NCBI GenBank assembly: GCA_004151065.3 | Contig: NWUY0300025016.1 | Coordinates: forward strand, 11,810 to 32,527 | Reading direction: 5' to 3' | From: Larix sibirica | Lineage: Eukaryota > Streptophyta > Pinopsida > Pinales > Pinaceae | DNA length: 20,718 nucleotides | Part shown: positions 8,397 to 18,265 of the stretch, in pieces | How the letters are laid out: each line of letters starts with the position of its first letter | How positions within the stretch are numbered: the stretch's first letter is position 1 | Translations under genes and position numbers: made by a program | The notes under the pieces: generated by a model | Seen by the model: the letters and a program-made list of their open reading frames with translations, nothing else | Told to the model about the DNA's origin: nothing | Databases searched by the model: none

Positions 8397-11300
8397 ATGT
8401 GTAATACTTCACTTAGCCCCTTTTTCATAGGTTTTCTAGTGTCTCTGAGGTCGGAGACATTACAATAAACCTAGAGCTGATTTACAACGACTATGTTTTC
8501 TTATTTTATGCCTATAGTGGCTTTCATGTCAATCCATTAGATTCTAGTTCATCAGTTACCCAAAATAATTACAATTTTGATGCCCTATATATTGAGTGCA
8601 TTATGTCAAAGAGAAAAATAATCAACATGGTGGAAGAATGAGTATATCTGGTTCTTATTTGGTTCCCTAGACCTTTAAATCTTGATTGTAGCCACTCTTA
8701 AAGTTAGTAGATTAAAACTCTTGACCCCCATTTGCCTTTGTAAAACTATATTGTATGTTTTATATAACTCACTTTAACTATATAAAAAAAAACCCACTTC
8801 AAACTTTATAATATCACGTTACTTTATAAAGTGTAAATCGGTAATGAGTTTGAGTTTATATATTTTGATGGAGGGATAGCATAATATTTAAAAGTTAAAT
8901 TAACATATCCACAAATAGACTGGCCACCATATATCCGTTGGTTTCTTTGGTAGGGGCATATGAAATAATTTCATAACCTACTTTTTAAAAGTAATGCCTA
9001 ACCCCTTTTCAAACTTATGTGACCTTTGAAAATGATCACTCACCATTTCAGTCCACATTACCTCTATTAATTATTAAAAAACATTGGTTGTTGTATTGTG
9101 CTCATACGATGCTTCTATCCACCGTTCAGTTCTTAGTAGACAAAGAGGTATTTCCAACGATTGGATGCATGACACTTTTTTTTATGACCGTTTGATATGT
9201 TTTTCTTAATCAAAATGAAAAATTAGGCATCTTTATGGGAATTTTTTAATGTTACAATTTTGTACTTTTGGAGGTTGAAATTGAATTATGTTAACTTTAT
9301 GATGTTCATTAACTTAATTAACATATTTAAACCTACTTGTGCCTTCGTATGTGTTATTATGCATGTATGTCTAGTTTGGCTTAAAGTGGGTCTCACATTG
9401 TTTTTTGTTTCCATACTTTTGCAACTCAAAATTCAATTATGTCTACTACATCATAATTAGTGACCTCAAAAACCTATTCTAATCGATTCATTGTACCTAA
9501 ATTACTCTCTTATCCTGAAAACTCAATTTCTCCCACCAAAACCATTTTCATGCTTCTAAATATCAGAACTGAATTTTTTCAACTTCATGATGACAGATAA
9601 AGCCTATAAACATACTTAATTCATTCCCTATATTCAAATATAACATATACTTAATTCATTCCCTATATTCAAATATAACATTTTGTTGATTTGCAAAATT
9701 CAACTCAAAGTAAATCCCGCATGTAAAAATAGCTTTTGCACCATAAACCGTTTTAAATAACATCACACTACTTAAGATAGATTCATACCTTACTTAAGAT
9801 AGATTCATACCTTAATAGTCTTTAAAGACATTTTTTAATATATTTATTCAAATATAACATTTGGTTGATTTGCAAAATTCAGCCCAAGGTAAATCCCGCA
9901 TGTAAAAATAACTTTTGCACCATAAATCGTTTTAAATAACAACACATTACTTAAGATAGATGCATACCTTGATAGTCTTTAAAGACATGATTTTATATAT
10001 TTAAAGATTCTTGAAATGTATTCCATGAATAGTAGAATCATCCATGTAAATATCTACATTATTGTAGACTAAATCTAAAAATATGTTGAAAACAACTCTT
10101 TAGAAAGTAATAATATAATTGCATAACCCATAAAAATATGTTGAAAACAACTCTTTAGAAAGTAATAATATAATTGCATAACCCAAATAGAAGGACATTA
10201 TAAGCAAACATAATGTGATTTTGTGTTCGCCTTTTTAGATTATTTGAGTTTTGTTGTCCTCATTGAATCCGTCGAGAAAGGTGAAGTATTTATTTTTGAA
10301 TAATGCGTCCAACACTTGATGTTCATCCAAGTGTTGCAGGACAACTCCCTAATTAACAAAGTAAATTTAGACATTAAAGTTGTATAAGGTTATAAAAAAA
10401 AAATTGTTTGTGAGTTTTGTAGCTTTTTAGAAAAAATAGACAACAAAATTGTATAAATATACACAAAATAAGTTTGTTTGTGAGTCTTGTTGTTTCTTCA
10501 TTGACACACTCTAAACATGCAAAAACAAATAAAATTGCCAATATGAAACATTGGCATTAATAAAATAACATTTATAATTACAATTTAAAAAAAATACATC
10601 TGTTATATCCAACGTTATCATTAATGAAATAAAATTTGCAACATAATTAAAGGTTTCCTCATGACCTATTTGAATTCCATTTTGATCCAATCTCACCACG
10701 TCAAATTAAAAGTTGCAACTTATATTTTTTTTTATGTAATTGACTATTTAGAAATTGTTCAATTCAGTTTATGTGCACATATTATTGTCATGAATGCGGG
10801 ATAGTTTGAACTAAGTAAATATTTTCATTAACTAAGCCACCGTAGTTTTCTTCCTCTGAATTAATCCAGAGTCCACTGTCATATTAGAATTGGTATCAGA
10901 TAGTAGAAAAATTAATGTAGCTCGCATAATGCAAGGAAAAATGACTTCTACTACAAATCCAGAACCTATATCTAAGAAAGGAGGAACTATAACATCTATC
11001 CTATCCAAATGTTGTTGCTGCATCCGCAATCAATTTGAGCAATCATGCTCCTAGCAAGACCAAGATGTATACGTATAGGGTTGAGAAGGACTGGGGATGG
11101 AATAAGCCTAATATTCAGAAGCTAACTACGTTATCTAATAGGAAAAGCTATTCAGAAGCTAGCTCTGCTATCTAGTAGGAAAAGCTATGCTATGTAATAG
11201 ATAGATTGTGTCAAAAAAAAATAAAGGTTTGTAATTATGAAAGTAATCATTAGAAATTATATTATACGTACAAAATATAAAAGTTGTTATTATTATTTTA

Positions 11301-11666
11301 ATATCTTAATTAAAAGAGTAAATAATTTTACTAATTATCTACTAATGATAAATTATATAACACAAAATATATAAATTTTAATTATTAAACATATAAATTT
11401 CATTGAATAATTTATTTTTTAAAAAATTATTAAATATGAAAACAAAACTATCATATATATTAATACAAAATGAATGTATAAGCAATTTTGAAAAAAAAAT
11501 ATCATATTCTTTTTTTTTCCACACTTATAACTAAAACATATTTTGATGTGTCAAACAAATCTAAATAATGGAAATTATTTTCATATGCCAGATGGTCTTC
11601 ATTTTTACTTATTGATTAAATAATTAAATAATATTAATTAACCAATTAAATAATACAAAATGTATT
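8397..11666. repeat. 3.27-kb duplicated segment, copy 2
   Basis: Second copy of 4747-8015, repeating all its internal tandem duplications. It begins abruptly at the N and ends where the two contigs diverge after GTATT. Beyond that, both share only a 14-base patch, TTTCATATTTTCTC (8019-8032 and 11674-11687), before becoming unrelated. Confidence 0.97.
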
Positions 11667-13256
11667 TATAATATTTCATATTTTCTCCAAAATATATGAC
11701 ATAGTTCTCCATACTATTGTAAACATATAAGTATTGGATATGAAAATTTATTCTATTATTGAAAACCAGTCAATAACTTAATTGAACGCATTCGAAAAAA
11801 GGATGATTAATTGGCACGTTATGGGATGAATCCTCTGTAATTCTTGAGAGTTATTCCATGCACATGAATTATTCAAACCAAATTGTTTGAGCTTGTTGAA
11901 ATTGCTCATTTCCCACGCCAAACCGAACTCAAGCGTTATCACAGGTGTTTCGATTTAATGTCGTTGTTTTTTTCTTCACGATTTTAAGAAGATCCTTGGA
12001 AGTTTACCTAGCGAAATCATAATTTTACAATATAATTGAAATATGCAAAAGGTGCATCACTAGTGGGTCGATTCACTTAAAAGGTGAAGGTTTTTTATTG
12101 TTCCCTTCAGTTAAATTGAGAGAGGATGATGATGTATATGGAATCTTTACTAGTTAAAATGGTTAGGTATTATTATTTTAGTAATACATCCATAAATTTG
12201 ATTACTTTTCACCCAAAATTCAAGAAATTAATAAGATAATGAAATTATGTCAAATTGACCCTCGTCTTAACTGTGACTTTATGTCCTCTCTATATGTAAC
12301 ATCCAGAAAAATGAAATTGAAATTGAAATGTTGTGTGAGGACATGTTGCATAATATCTCATTTACATTGAATTAAGACTCAATAATTAATGCAATCATGG
12401 AGCAAACAATCTCTTATGGCATTCCGTCATTTGGAAAAAATATTATCTTTGAAGTATAAACTGACGAATGCTAAGATGTCAACGATGAAGCTAGAAAATG
12501 ATAGAAAATGAATAAAGGATCCGTATTCGTACTCGAATTATGCTACTATGGTTATGCTACTATAGGTTGTGTAGCTTTGATTTGATGATGAGTAGTGAAA
12601 AGTCTGCTCGAAGATTTGTGATAAGATTCTTTTGCTAGGATATCTGTTACGGCAATCAGAGTTTGTGTTGGGAGACTTGTAATTGGAATGGCCCTCTGGA
12701 GTCTCATTTGAGATGACGAGTGGTGGGTTTGGAGAAGTGAAGTGGGAATATGTCTAAGTGCTTTCAGTGGAGCATAAGTATCCAGTAAAATATCAGGTGA
12801 GGGATTTGCATAATTCTATTTTTGATACGACGGTGTGGAAATAATTACACATGTATTCCATGTAAACAATGCAAAATGGTCATTTTTTTCAGGCATCGTT
12901 TTGGGAATTCATAGTGTAAACAATTGAATTGGTGTCTACCTAGGGGTCCTTGACCTAGTGCATCATTGCAAGCAGCAAATGGGAAAAGCAGGTCATTCTG
13001 TACTATATGTATGTATAATATTTCAGGCAAGGTATAAGATTATGCTCACCTTAGCTAAACTATTAGCATATTCTAATGATTTATGTATTCTAAGGTGAAC
13101 AACTACTAGAGAAGCACTACGACACTATTTAGAGTCTAATTCATCAAAGTATAATTCAATAGAAAATCAAAGGCAAATAGATTACTTACAGTCTACAATA
13201 TTATAATTTTTAGTATGTTTCTTTAGATTTATATTTCTAAGCTCTAATTATGGAAT
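11667..13256. other. Unassigned sequence with one weak decayed frame
   Basis: Mostly AT-rich. The only coding hint is a plus-strand frame at about 12598-12842 with two TAA stops, reading CSKICDKILLLGYLLRQSEF, then WPSGVSFEMTSGGFGEVKW, then VEHKYPVKYQVRDLHNSIF. The composition looks protein-like, but I recognise no family and it may be chance. I see no LTR, primer site or RNA gene in the rest. Confidence 0.45.
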
Positions 13257-13324
13257 GTAGTGACAGAAGAAAGTCAAGAATAACCTGAGTGTAGTGATAG
13301 AAGAAAGTCAAGAATAACCTGAGA
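13257..13324. repeat. 34-bp tandem duplication
   Basis: GTAGTGACAGAAGAAAGTCA... (13257-13290) is followed directly by GTAGTGATAGAAGAAAGTCA... (13291-13324). I count two differences: C/T at the eighth base and T/A at the last. Confidence 0.93.
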
Positions 13325-13590
13325 AGATGCAAGATGCGATGTTTCTGCTCCAGAAGTAGATGCTCTTGCTCTAGAAGAAGACGCTACTCAAAGAGAAATT
13401 GCTCCATACATCTGAAAAATCAGAGCAACCTTTGCATATAGAAAAGAAGGTCTGAAAGTCCAAGAAGCTAGTGAATCCTGAAGAGGCTATGAATTGCATG
13501 CCACAGCCACCGCCACCGCTAGATAGAAATTGCATGCCACCGCCAAATAGAATGCCACCGCCACCACTTGACATAACTGCTGTGAAATAA
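13323..13590 (+). pseudogene. Small acidic plus proline-rich reading frame, broken; family unknown
   Basis: Two overlapping plus-strand frames look like one decayed coding piece. Frame one (13323 to about 13416) is acidic: ARCDVSAPEVDALALEEDA. Frame two (13375-13590) continues with LLHTSEKSEQPLHIEKKV, a TGA at 13453-13455, then KSKKLVNPEEAMNCMPQ and a proline-rich end. That end repeats MPxPPPPLD: NCMPQPPPPLDR, NCMPPPNR, MPPPPLD, ending ITAVK and TAA at 13588-13590. An 87-codon open frame on the opposite strand over the same bases is glycine-rich and is probably the mirror of the proline codons. I recognise no family. The proline-rich tail could be a retroelement Gag-like linker or a host gene fragment. 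Confidence 0.35.
13346..13387 (+). repeat. 21-bp (7-codon) imperfect tandem repeat
   Basis: TGCTCCAGAAGTAGATGCTCT is followed by TGCTCTAGAAGAAGACGCTAC. In the open plus frame the units encode APEVDAL and ALEEDAT. The period is a multiple of three, so that frame survives the duplication. Confidence 0.75.
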
Positions 13591-13599
13591 ATGTGATAC

Positions 13600-13839
13600 G
13601 ATTTCATTAATGGTATCAGTAATGATTGTTTCATTGTGTAGGTTAAAATTCTAGTTTGTGTACTAGCCTATGTTTTGCTTTATGTACTAGCTAGAAAGAA
13701 AGCAAGAGCCCGACAATAAGACTTAGAAGTTTTGGACCAATGAGATGTAGGATAAATACATAATTAAAATAAACTATTTTAGATTCCGTATGTACAACAT
13801 TAAGCTATGTGAAAAAATTGAAAATCAAATAGTGAATTA
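13600..13839. other. Short unassigned spacer
   Basis: Nothing recognisable lies between the proline-rich frame and the truncated RT end of the minus-strand gypsy relic. If the RT continued it would be here on the minus strand, but its motifs stop at about 13840. Confidence 0.5.
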
Positions 13840-13985
13840 ATACCAAGTCAAACGATATCGATAAACTGTAGAGGGAAGTGTCTTGTGGCTTCATTTATCT
13901 CTCTTCATGTATTATCTGAGTATCCATTTACCTCTATTCTTAGGAACAATGACTAAGGGAGAGTCCCACTCAATGTCTAAAATAG
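13840..13985 (-). pseudogene. Reverse transcriptase N-terminal (fingers) fragment
   Basis: The minus frame 13979-13922 reads IEWDSPLVIVPKNRGKW, matching the SEWxSPVVxVPKKNGKWR block that opens Ty3/gypsy RT domains. A frame change follows near 13905, then EINEATRHFPLQFIDIV, matching ELNKATxxDHFPLPFIDQV. A TGA comes next and the homology stops. The two motifs in the right order and spacing, about 600 bases downstream of the protease, make this a confident assignment. Confidence 0.85.
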
Positions 13986-14589
13986 TGTATGTGAAATCTA
14001 CATCTAAGAGTTGACCATGTCTTTTAGTATAGAGTTCACTTTCCTATGAGGTTATCTTATTTGCAAGGAATCAACTCTTATAAAAATTTGATGCTTACTT
14101 ATGTCTAGATGGATGCATTCCATGTCTACATAGTCCTAAAAAAAATAAAGTTATGAGACTCTAGAATTTATAATAGCTTTTGTGTTTAATCAGAATTCCT
14201 CTTATTGTTGATTGCAAAAAAACATTCCAAGAAATATCTCTTAACATTAAATAAATTCTGCAAGTACATGTGATTGGTTGTTCATGTACCTAGGTGTTCT
14301 TCATCACATTCGTTATAAAATTATTTTTCAATTTGGATAGTTTGATGGTAATTTGTTTGCATGAAGTTCCATATAAGTGTGTCCTCATCAACATATTTTA
14401 ACGCCAAAGCATTATCAATAGTTAAGATGGGATTAATAGTAGCTCCAAAAATGTCTTCAAACATCCCCTTACCCTACATATAATGGAATTTGAGTTTTTG
14501 ATAAGGGTTTATGAAGGGGATATTCAATTAGATTTTTTGGTATTACCCATGAGTAATGATTATGCCCCATGTTTTGCAACCACTATAGA

Positions 14590-15047
14590 GTTATATAGTT
14601 GTTAACCATGGTCTTCCAATGATTAAAGGGTGTCCACTAAGATTAGCTTTAGTTTGTAGCTCACTATGAAGTTTGCTAGATATTTTGAGGAATCTATTGA
14701 GACAATGACATCTTCTAACATTTCTTCATGGTTGAAAATAGACCTACTTGCTAACTCAAGAATTGTGGGTATGCATCTCAGTAATTCTCTCAATGTGTCC
14801 TAAGTCACGGCATTGATTGCAACTCCTAAATCTATTAAATAATTTAAATCGAATAATTGGATATGTATACATCTACCACAATGCTACCTAAATTGGTGTA
14901 GTTAGGAGTGAATAGCTTACCAAACATGAGGTCAGCAAGATGGCCTACAACGTTAAAATTGGGAGGATCTACCTTACAATTATTTTGGTAAATAGCTCCT
15001 TGATGATTTTGTTTTAGAAGGGCATATCTTTGATTTCTTGAAGACAT
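14590..15047 (-). pseudogene. Retropepsin (aspartic protease) domain of the gypsy relic
   Basis: The frame 15047-14844 reads MSSRNQRYALLKQNHQG and later PPNFNVVGHLADLMFGKLF, TPNYTNLGSIVVDVYISN. A frameshift near 14850 leads to NYLIDLGVAINAVT, containing the catalytic D-L-G-x-(A/S) motif with its Asp codon intact at 14830-14832. After a TAG follow DTLRELLRCIPTILELASRS, HEEMLEDVIVSIDSSKYLAN and FIVSYKLKL. A trace of the later GRPWL-type strand survives as the frame shifts again near 14610. In live elements this enzyme dimerises and cuts the Gag-Pol polyprotein. Here the frameshifts and stops abolish function. Confidence 0.8.
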
Positions 15048-15317
15048 GGAATTTTGGCATGGATATTCTTAACTTATCCTAAGATATCAATATCAAATTG
15101 AGTGAGTGTTTTATTATGTTCAAGCCTCTCTTCGTAAGCTGGAGTCTTATATTTGACAACTAGTTGAGAAGGTTTTTAATTATGTTCTCGGGATTCTAAG
15201 TTTCTAGGTGACCTTTCTTCTAATGGCTCAATAACCATAGGAAGTAATGGATCTACCATTACCTTTCCCAAGTGATAGTTAAGTTCATTTCAATAAAAAA
15301 AAAACAATTAATATTTT

Positions 15318-15690
15318 GGATAATTTTCCAACTCATTATTGTAGACTGGTTGGACTGGTCTATTATTTGGATTAGATGTTGATTGTGTAGGCAGTTGTGT
15401 TTGCTTGGGTGCTCGTTGAGTAGTGCTTTTTGGAGGATATTGTAGAAAATCTTGTTGTTTCTAGGACAAAGGTCTCCATGGTTGTTGAGGATTTAGGCCA
15501 TTGACCTTGAGGCTATTGTTGAGGCTAAAATGGGAAGGATTGGCCTTGTGGTGGATATTTCCATTGTTATGGGGCCTATCTTTGCATTAGTTAATTTTGT
15601 TGGTTAGAGGGATACCAATTTGTAGGAGCATACATATGAGCATTATATTTAAAATTCAAATACTGAGGATGTGCATAAGGCATAACATGT
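15318..15690 (-). pseudogene. Proline/glutamine-rich Gag-protease linker
   Basis: The minus frame reads HVMPYAHPQYLNFKYNAHMY, APTNWYPSNQQN, then WKYPPQGQSFPF, QPQGQWP, QQPWRP and, after further breaks, TTQRAPKQTQLPTQSTSNP. Low-complexity P/Q/N-rich spacers of this sort sit between nucleocapsid and protease in plant Ty3/gypsy polyproteins. Several TAA and TAG stops interrupt it. The position between knuckle and protease supports the reading. Confidence 0.65.
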
Positions 15691-16058
15691 TGAACTGTCT
15701 TGGTGGACCTTTCCTTCTCTAATGGATGAAACAAGTTGTGCCATGCTCTCCTCGACTCCTTGGTATACAAATTTCAAACCATTTAGAGATGGAAATTAAC
15801 TTGTTTGATCAATCTCTTCACATATTCCCCAAATGTTTGCATTGTTTAGTGGAGTATCATTCCTAGCATATTTTTTTGTTGAAATTTCCTTGGTCGACCT
15901 TGCCTTCTCTTAATGATGTAACATAGTTGCTCTATGTTCTCCTTGGATCCTTGGTATGCATATGTCAAATCAAGTAGAGAGGTACATTGGATCATCTAAT
16001 GAATTTGATCACAAACTTCCACACTGTTTAGTGGACATTCATTCCTAACATACATTTT
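15691..16058 (-). repeat. 189-bp direct tandem duplication of the zinc-knuckle segment
   Basis: 15691-15879 and 15880-16058 align along their length with moderate divergence. Shared landmarks on the plus strand include CTTGGTGGACCT / CTTGGTCGACCT, CCTTGGTATACA / CCTTGGTATGCA and AGTGGAGTATCATTCCTA / AGTGGACATTCATTCCTA. On the minus strand the second unit reads NNANIWGICEEIDQTS then FPSLNGLKFVYQGVEESMAQ, a second copy of the knuckle and YQG module in which the first Cys is Gly and the His is Gln. Confidence 0.8.
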
Positions 16059-16250
16059 TTAACATTTGGATCAAAAGATAGTCAAAAGTATTTCAGCTTC
16101 TTCTTGTTTCCTTTTGATTTTCATGGTATCTAGTTGCATAGCTAAGTAATGTAGAATTTTAGTCTTCATGTCTTCAATTAGGGTTTTAATTTTAGACATT
16201 GTGAAACCAATTATTGTTGTCCTTAATTAGTATGCAATAGTCCCTCTATT
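15880..16250 (-). pseudogene. Gag C-terminal region with decayed CCHC zinc knuckles
   Basis: The minus frame gives a helical, charged stretch, IEDMKTKILHYLAMQLDTMK, then IKRKQEEAEILLTIF, followed by the knuckles. Knuckle one reads (stop)SKC(stop)KMYVRNEC, where the family pattern is C-x2-C-x4-H-x4-C: the first Cys codon is now TGA and the His codon is Tyr (TAT). Knuckle two reads VCDQIH(stop)MIQC, keeping Cys, His and the last Cys but lacking the first. Next comes LTYAYQGSKENIEQLCYI, similar to the conserved LKxxYQG stretch that follows knuckles in such Gags. In a live element this nucleocapsid module would bind RNA for packaging. Confidence 0.72.
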
Positions 16251-16935
16251 GCCTCTATGTTTCTTATTGGTATCTCTTGAATAGTTTTTGAAAACTTCCT
16301 TTATATCATCATACGAGGCTTGGAAATTATCTTTATTTGCAAGTAAGTTTAATGTTTTAATCAATTCCTCCCCAAATCCTCAAGTAACACTAGTTTGATA
16401 AATTCTTGATCCAATGTACAACTTATATATCTATTGTATGTTAATTGAATTATTTCTATATAATATTTTAGTGATTCTTGTTCTCCTAGATAATTCTGGA
16501 AATATCATACCTAGTGTCTCAAGCGTTATAGTATTGGATATAATTGATAATGGGAGTTTGTTTCACTTTTTCCTAGGTGAAACAAGGCTCAATAGACATC
16601 TTAATTTTTCCTCCTCTAAAGTGGATGGAAATATTCATAGTTCCTCTTTTGATTTTTGAATGGGAAATTGGAAAACAACACAATCGTTTTCTCTCTCTTC
16701 TTCCATGGGACCTTTCTACAAGCTCATCTCTTGTTTGTAAATGAAGAAAATGTGTTGCTACTCCTATAGCAAGTGGCATTGTCCCCTTGGGATCTTTATC
16801 AAATTCTTCAATGACCTTATGTATGTTAGTTGGATATTTTGGAGTAGATTGATTAAGGTATTCTTTAGACTTTCTTGGTTCTACTTCAAGGCCTTCAAAC
16901 ATTGTTTGATCCCAATCCATGTTAGTTCTTGATTG

Positions 16936-17350
16936 TGTAGTGATCTTTAAACCATGACTTGAATAACAAATGATATTGAACCATTAAACTTAAAAAATGA
17001 CCAAATTATATTCACACCATAAAGATCACATTGAATATAGAGAGAACCTTAAGGGTAGGGTTACACCATTAAATACTCCTTAAGGAAGGAATCAATCCAT
17101 AAGTTATGCCTTCTACAAAACAATTCATCCAACATATATCAATACAATGATACTCATGTATATTTATACATTCTCATTAGTATTCTTAAGGGGTCGATGC
17201 CCACTACCCCTTATTATGTTATTTCTTCTAACTACTTATTGAGAATATTTATTACCCGCCAACTATGAAGTGGGCCTATTTACATTACATTATTTGTACC
17301 CTTGGGTATCTCCATAAGTACGTTATATTATCCTCCCTAGGTACATTACA
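16936..17350 (-). repeat. 3' LTR, 415 bp
   Basis: Aligns throughout with 19070-19612 except for a 128-bp block duplicated in the other copy. On the plus strand it starts TGTAGTGATC and ends CTAGGTACATTACA, giving TG...CA ends. Shared internal blocks include TACAAAACAATTCATCCAAC, AATGATACTCAT and TGGGCCTAT. It could instead be the 5' LTR of a second element, since a Gag start follows 15 bases beyond its end on the minus strand. Confidence 0.8.
17159..17168 (-). promoter_or_regulatory. TATA-like box in the 3' LTR
   Basis: TATAAATATA on the minus strand, in the middle of the LTR, at the position equivalent to the boxes at 19291 and 19419. Placement and sequence suit an LTR promoter, but no transcript evidence can be read from DNA. 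Confidence 0.5.
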
Positions 17351-17364
17351 TTCCATCCCCCTTC
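17351..17364 (-). other. Polypurine tract
   Basis: GAAGGGGGATGGAA on the minus strand, directly before the TGTAATGTACC start of the left LTR. All but one base are purines. In LTR elements this tract primes plus-strand DNA synthesis and must touch the 3' LTR, as it does here. Confidence 0.75.
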
Positions 17365-17479
17365 ATGTGTTTCATCCTTGAAACATGAGATATAATATGA
17401 TCTATTAAGAAATGTAGTGAATTGGTACCAAGCATAAGCATCCATCCAGAATATTAAAATGTGGACATGGAGTCCAATT

Positions 17480-18265
17480 TCTTCCTTTCCACCTCAATCT
17501 TGATTTTTCTGATTTCTCCTTTGGTTCCATATTTTCGTTGTGTTACTATGATATCTCCATTCATTTCTTTTAGGTATCTCTATGCCTCCATACTAGTTGT
17601 ATTTCTAGTCCCACGTTGGTCCACATTAATTTTGTTGAGGCTCACAACATTGTCTTGATGACGATGGTCTTTCATGGTGGTGTGGGTGGTGATATACAAA
17701 TACCGTATCCATTGGTTCTTTGGTATTTGACTCATGTGGTTCCTTTGAGTTATGTATCCCCTTAAATTATTCTTTCTTGTTATGCCCTTCCTGGGGATTT
17801 TCTTCATGTACTTTTGTAGCACCCTTTTTTTATTCAAGCTCTAGATCTTCATTTTTTGTGTCTATAGGTACAAGGGCTTCTTTATGTGACCCTTTGAGCC
17901 CTTCCTATTCAGTAAGAGAAATATCATGCAATTTTATTTTATTTTTCTTATATCAAAGCTTCATAAAAAAAGTTTTGCACATTAATATTAATTTTCCAAC
18001 TGAATCCATCCAAGGATATTCCAAAACAATATCCACATCATCCATATGTATAACATGAAAATTTGAATGTAACACATATTTATCTATAGCAATATTCAAA
18101 TATATAAAACTTTGAACATTTTCACCTTCATCTTGTGTGCTTTGAATATGCTTTTTGGAGACCTGCAACCTTTTAACCAAACTAACATTGATAAAATTAT
18201 GCTTGCTACTAGGGTTTATAAAAATAATAACATTTTCCTATTGAATACATCTAGAAACCTATAGT
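17480..18265 (-). pseudogene. Retropepsin-like relic with altered active site and basic tail
   Basis: The minus frame reads ENVIIFINPSSKHNFINVSL, VKRLQVSKKHIQSTQDEGEN, VQSFIYLNIAIDKYVLHSNF, then HVIHMDDVDIVLEYPWMDSV and GKLILMCKTFF before a stop at 17953. The pattern matches plant Ty3/gypsy retropepsins: D-x-G-S-x-H-N-F-I, later D-I-V-L-G-x-x-W-M. Here the catalytic Asp is Asn (AAC, 18214-18216) and the conserved Gly of VLG is Glu (GAA, 18019-18021). Further along, frames carry KK-rich sequence and a histidine cluster, VYHHPHHHERPSSRQ, near 17670-17690. A TAG lies just before ENVII. No Gag is recognisable between here and the primer site. Whether the active-site changes preceded or followed loss of function cannot be told from one copy. 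Confidence 0.7.

Larger units (their letters stand above)
13840..16920 (-). pseudogene. Ty3/gypsy gag-protease-RT polyprotein relic, truncated in RT
   Basis: Reading leftwards from 16920, the pieces appear in Ty3/gypsy order: a Gag region, two CCHC knuckles, a proline/glutamine-rich linker, an aspartic protease, and the first part of the reverse transcriptase. The frame changes repeatedly and stops are frequent, so no product longer than about 115 residues could be made. RT ends just after the fingers motif (QFIDIV), so the catalytic YxDD, RNase H and integrase are missing. The open stretch 16573-16920 begins MDWDQTMFEGLEVEPRKSKE and contains a KVIEEFDKDPKG stretch; I take it as the Gag N-terminus, with less certainty than the domains downstream. 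The ATG lies only 15 bases from the LTR boundary at 16936, without a primer site between, so this relic is probably older than, or distinct from, the compact element to its right. Confidence 0.82.

Noticed and set aside
13611-13620. TGGTATCAGT, another primer-site-like string
   Set aside because: Only a partial match, with no LTR edge beside it.
13371-13634. 87-codon minus-strand glycine-rich frame
   Set aside because: Its glycine runs are the reverse complement of the CCACCGCCA proline codons. The plus reading has the more ordered repeat, though neither is certain.
17720-18058. 112-codon plus-strand open frame, serine- and phenylalanine-rich
   Set aside because: It lies opposite the retropepsin relic, whose minus-strand motifs are specific. 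The serine/phenylalanine bias is what the complement of that sequence gives.
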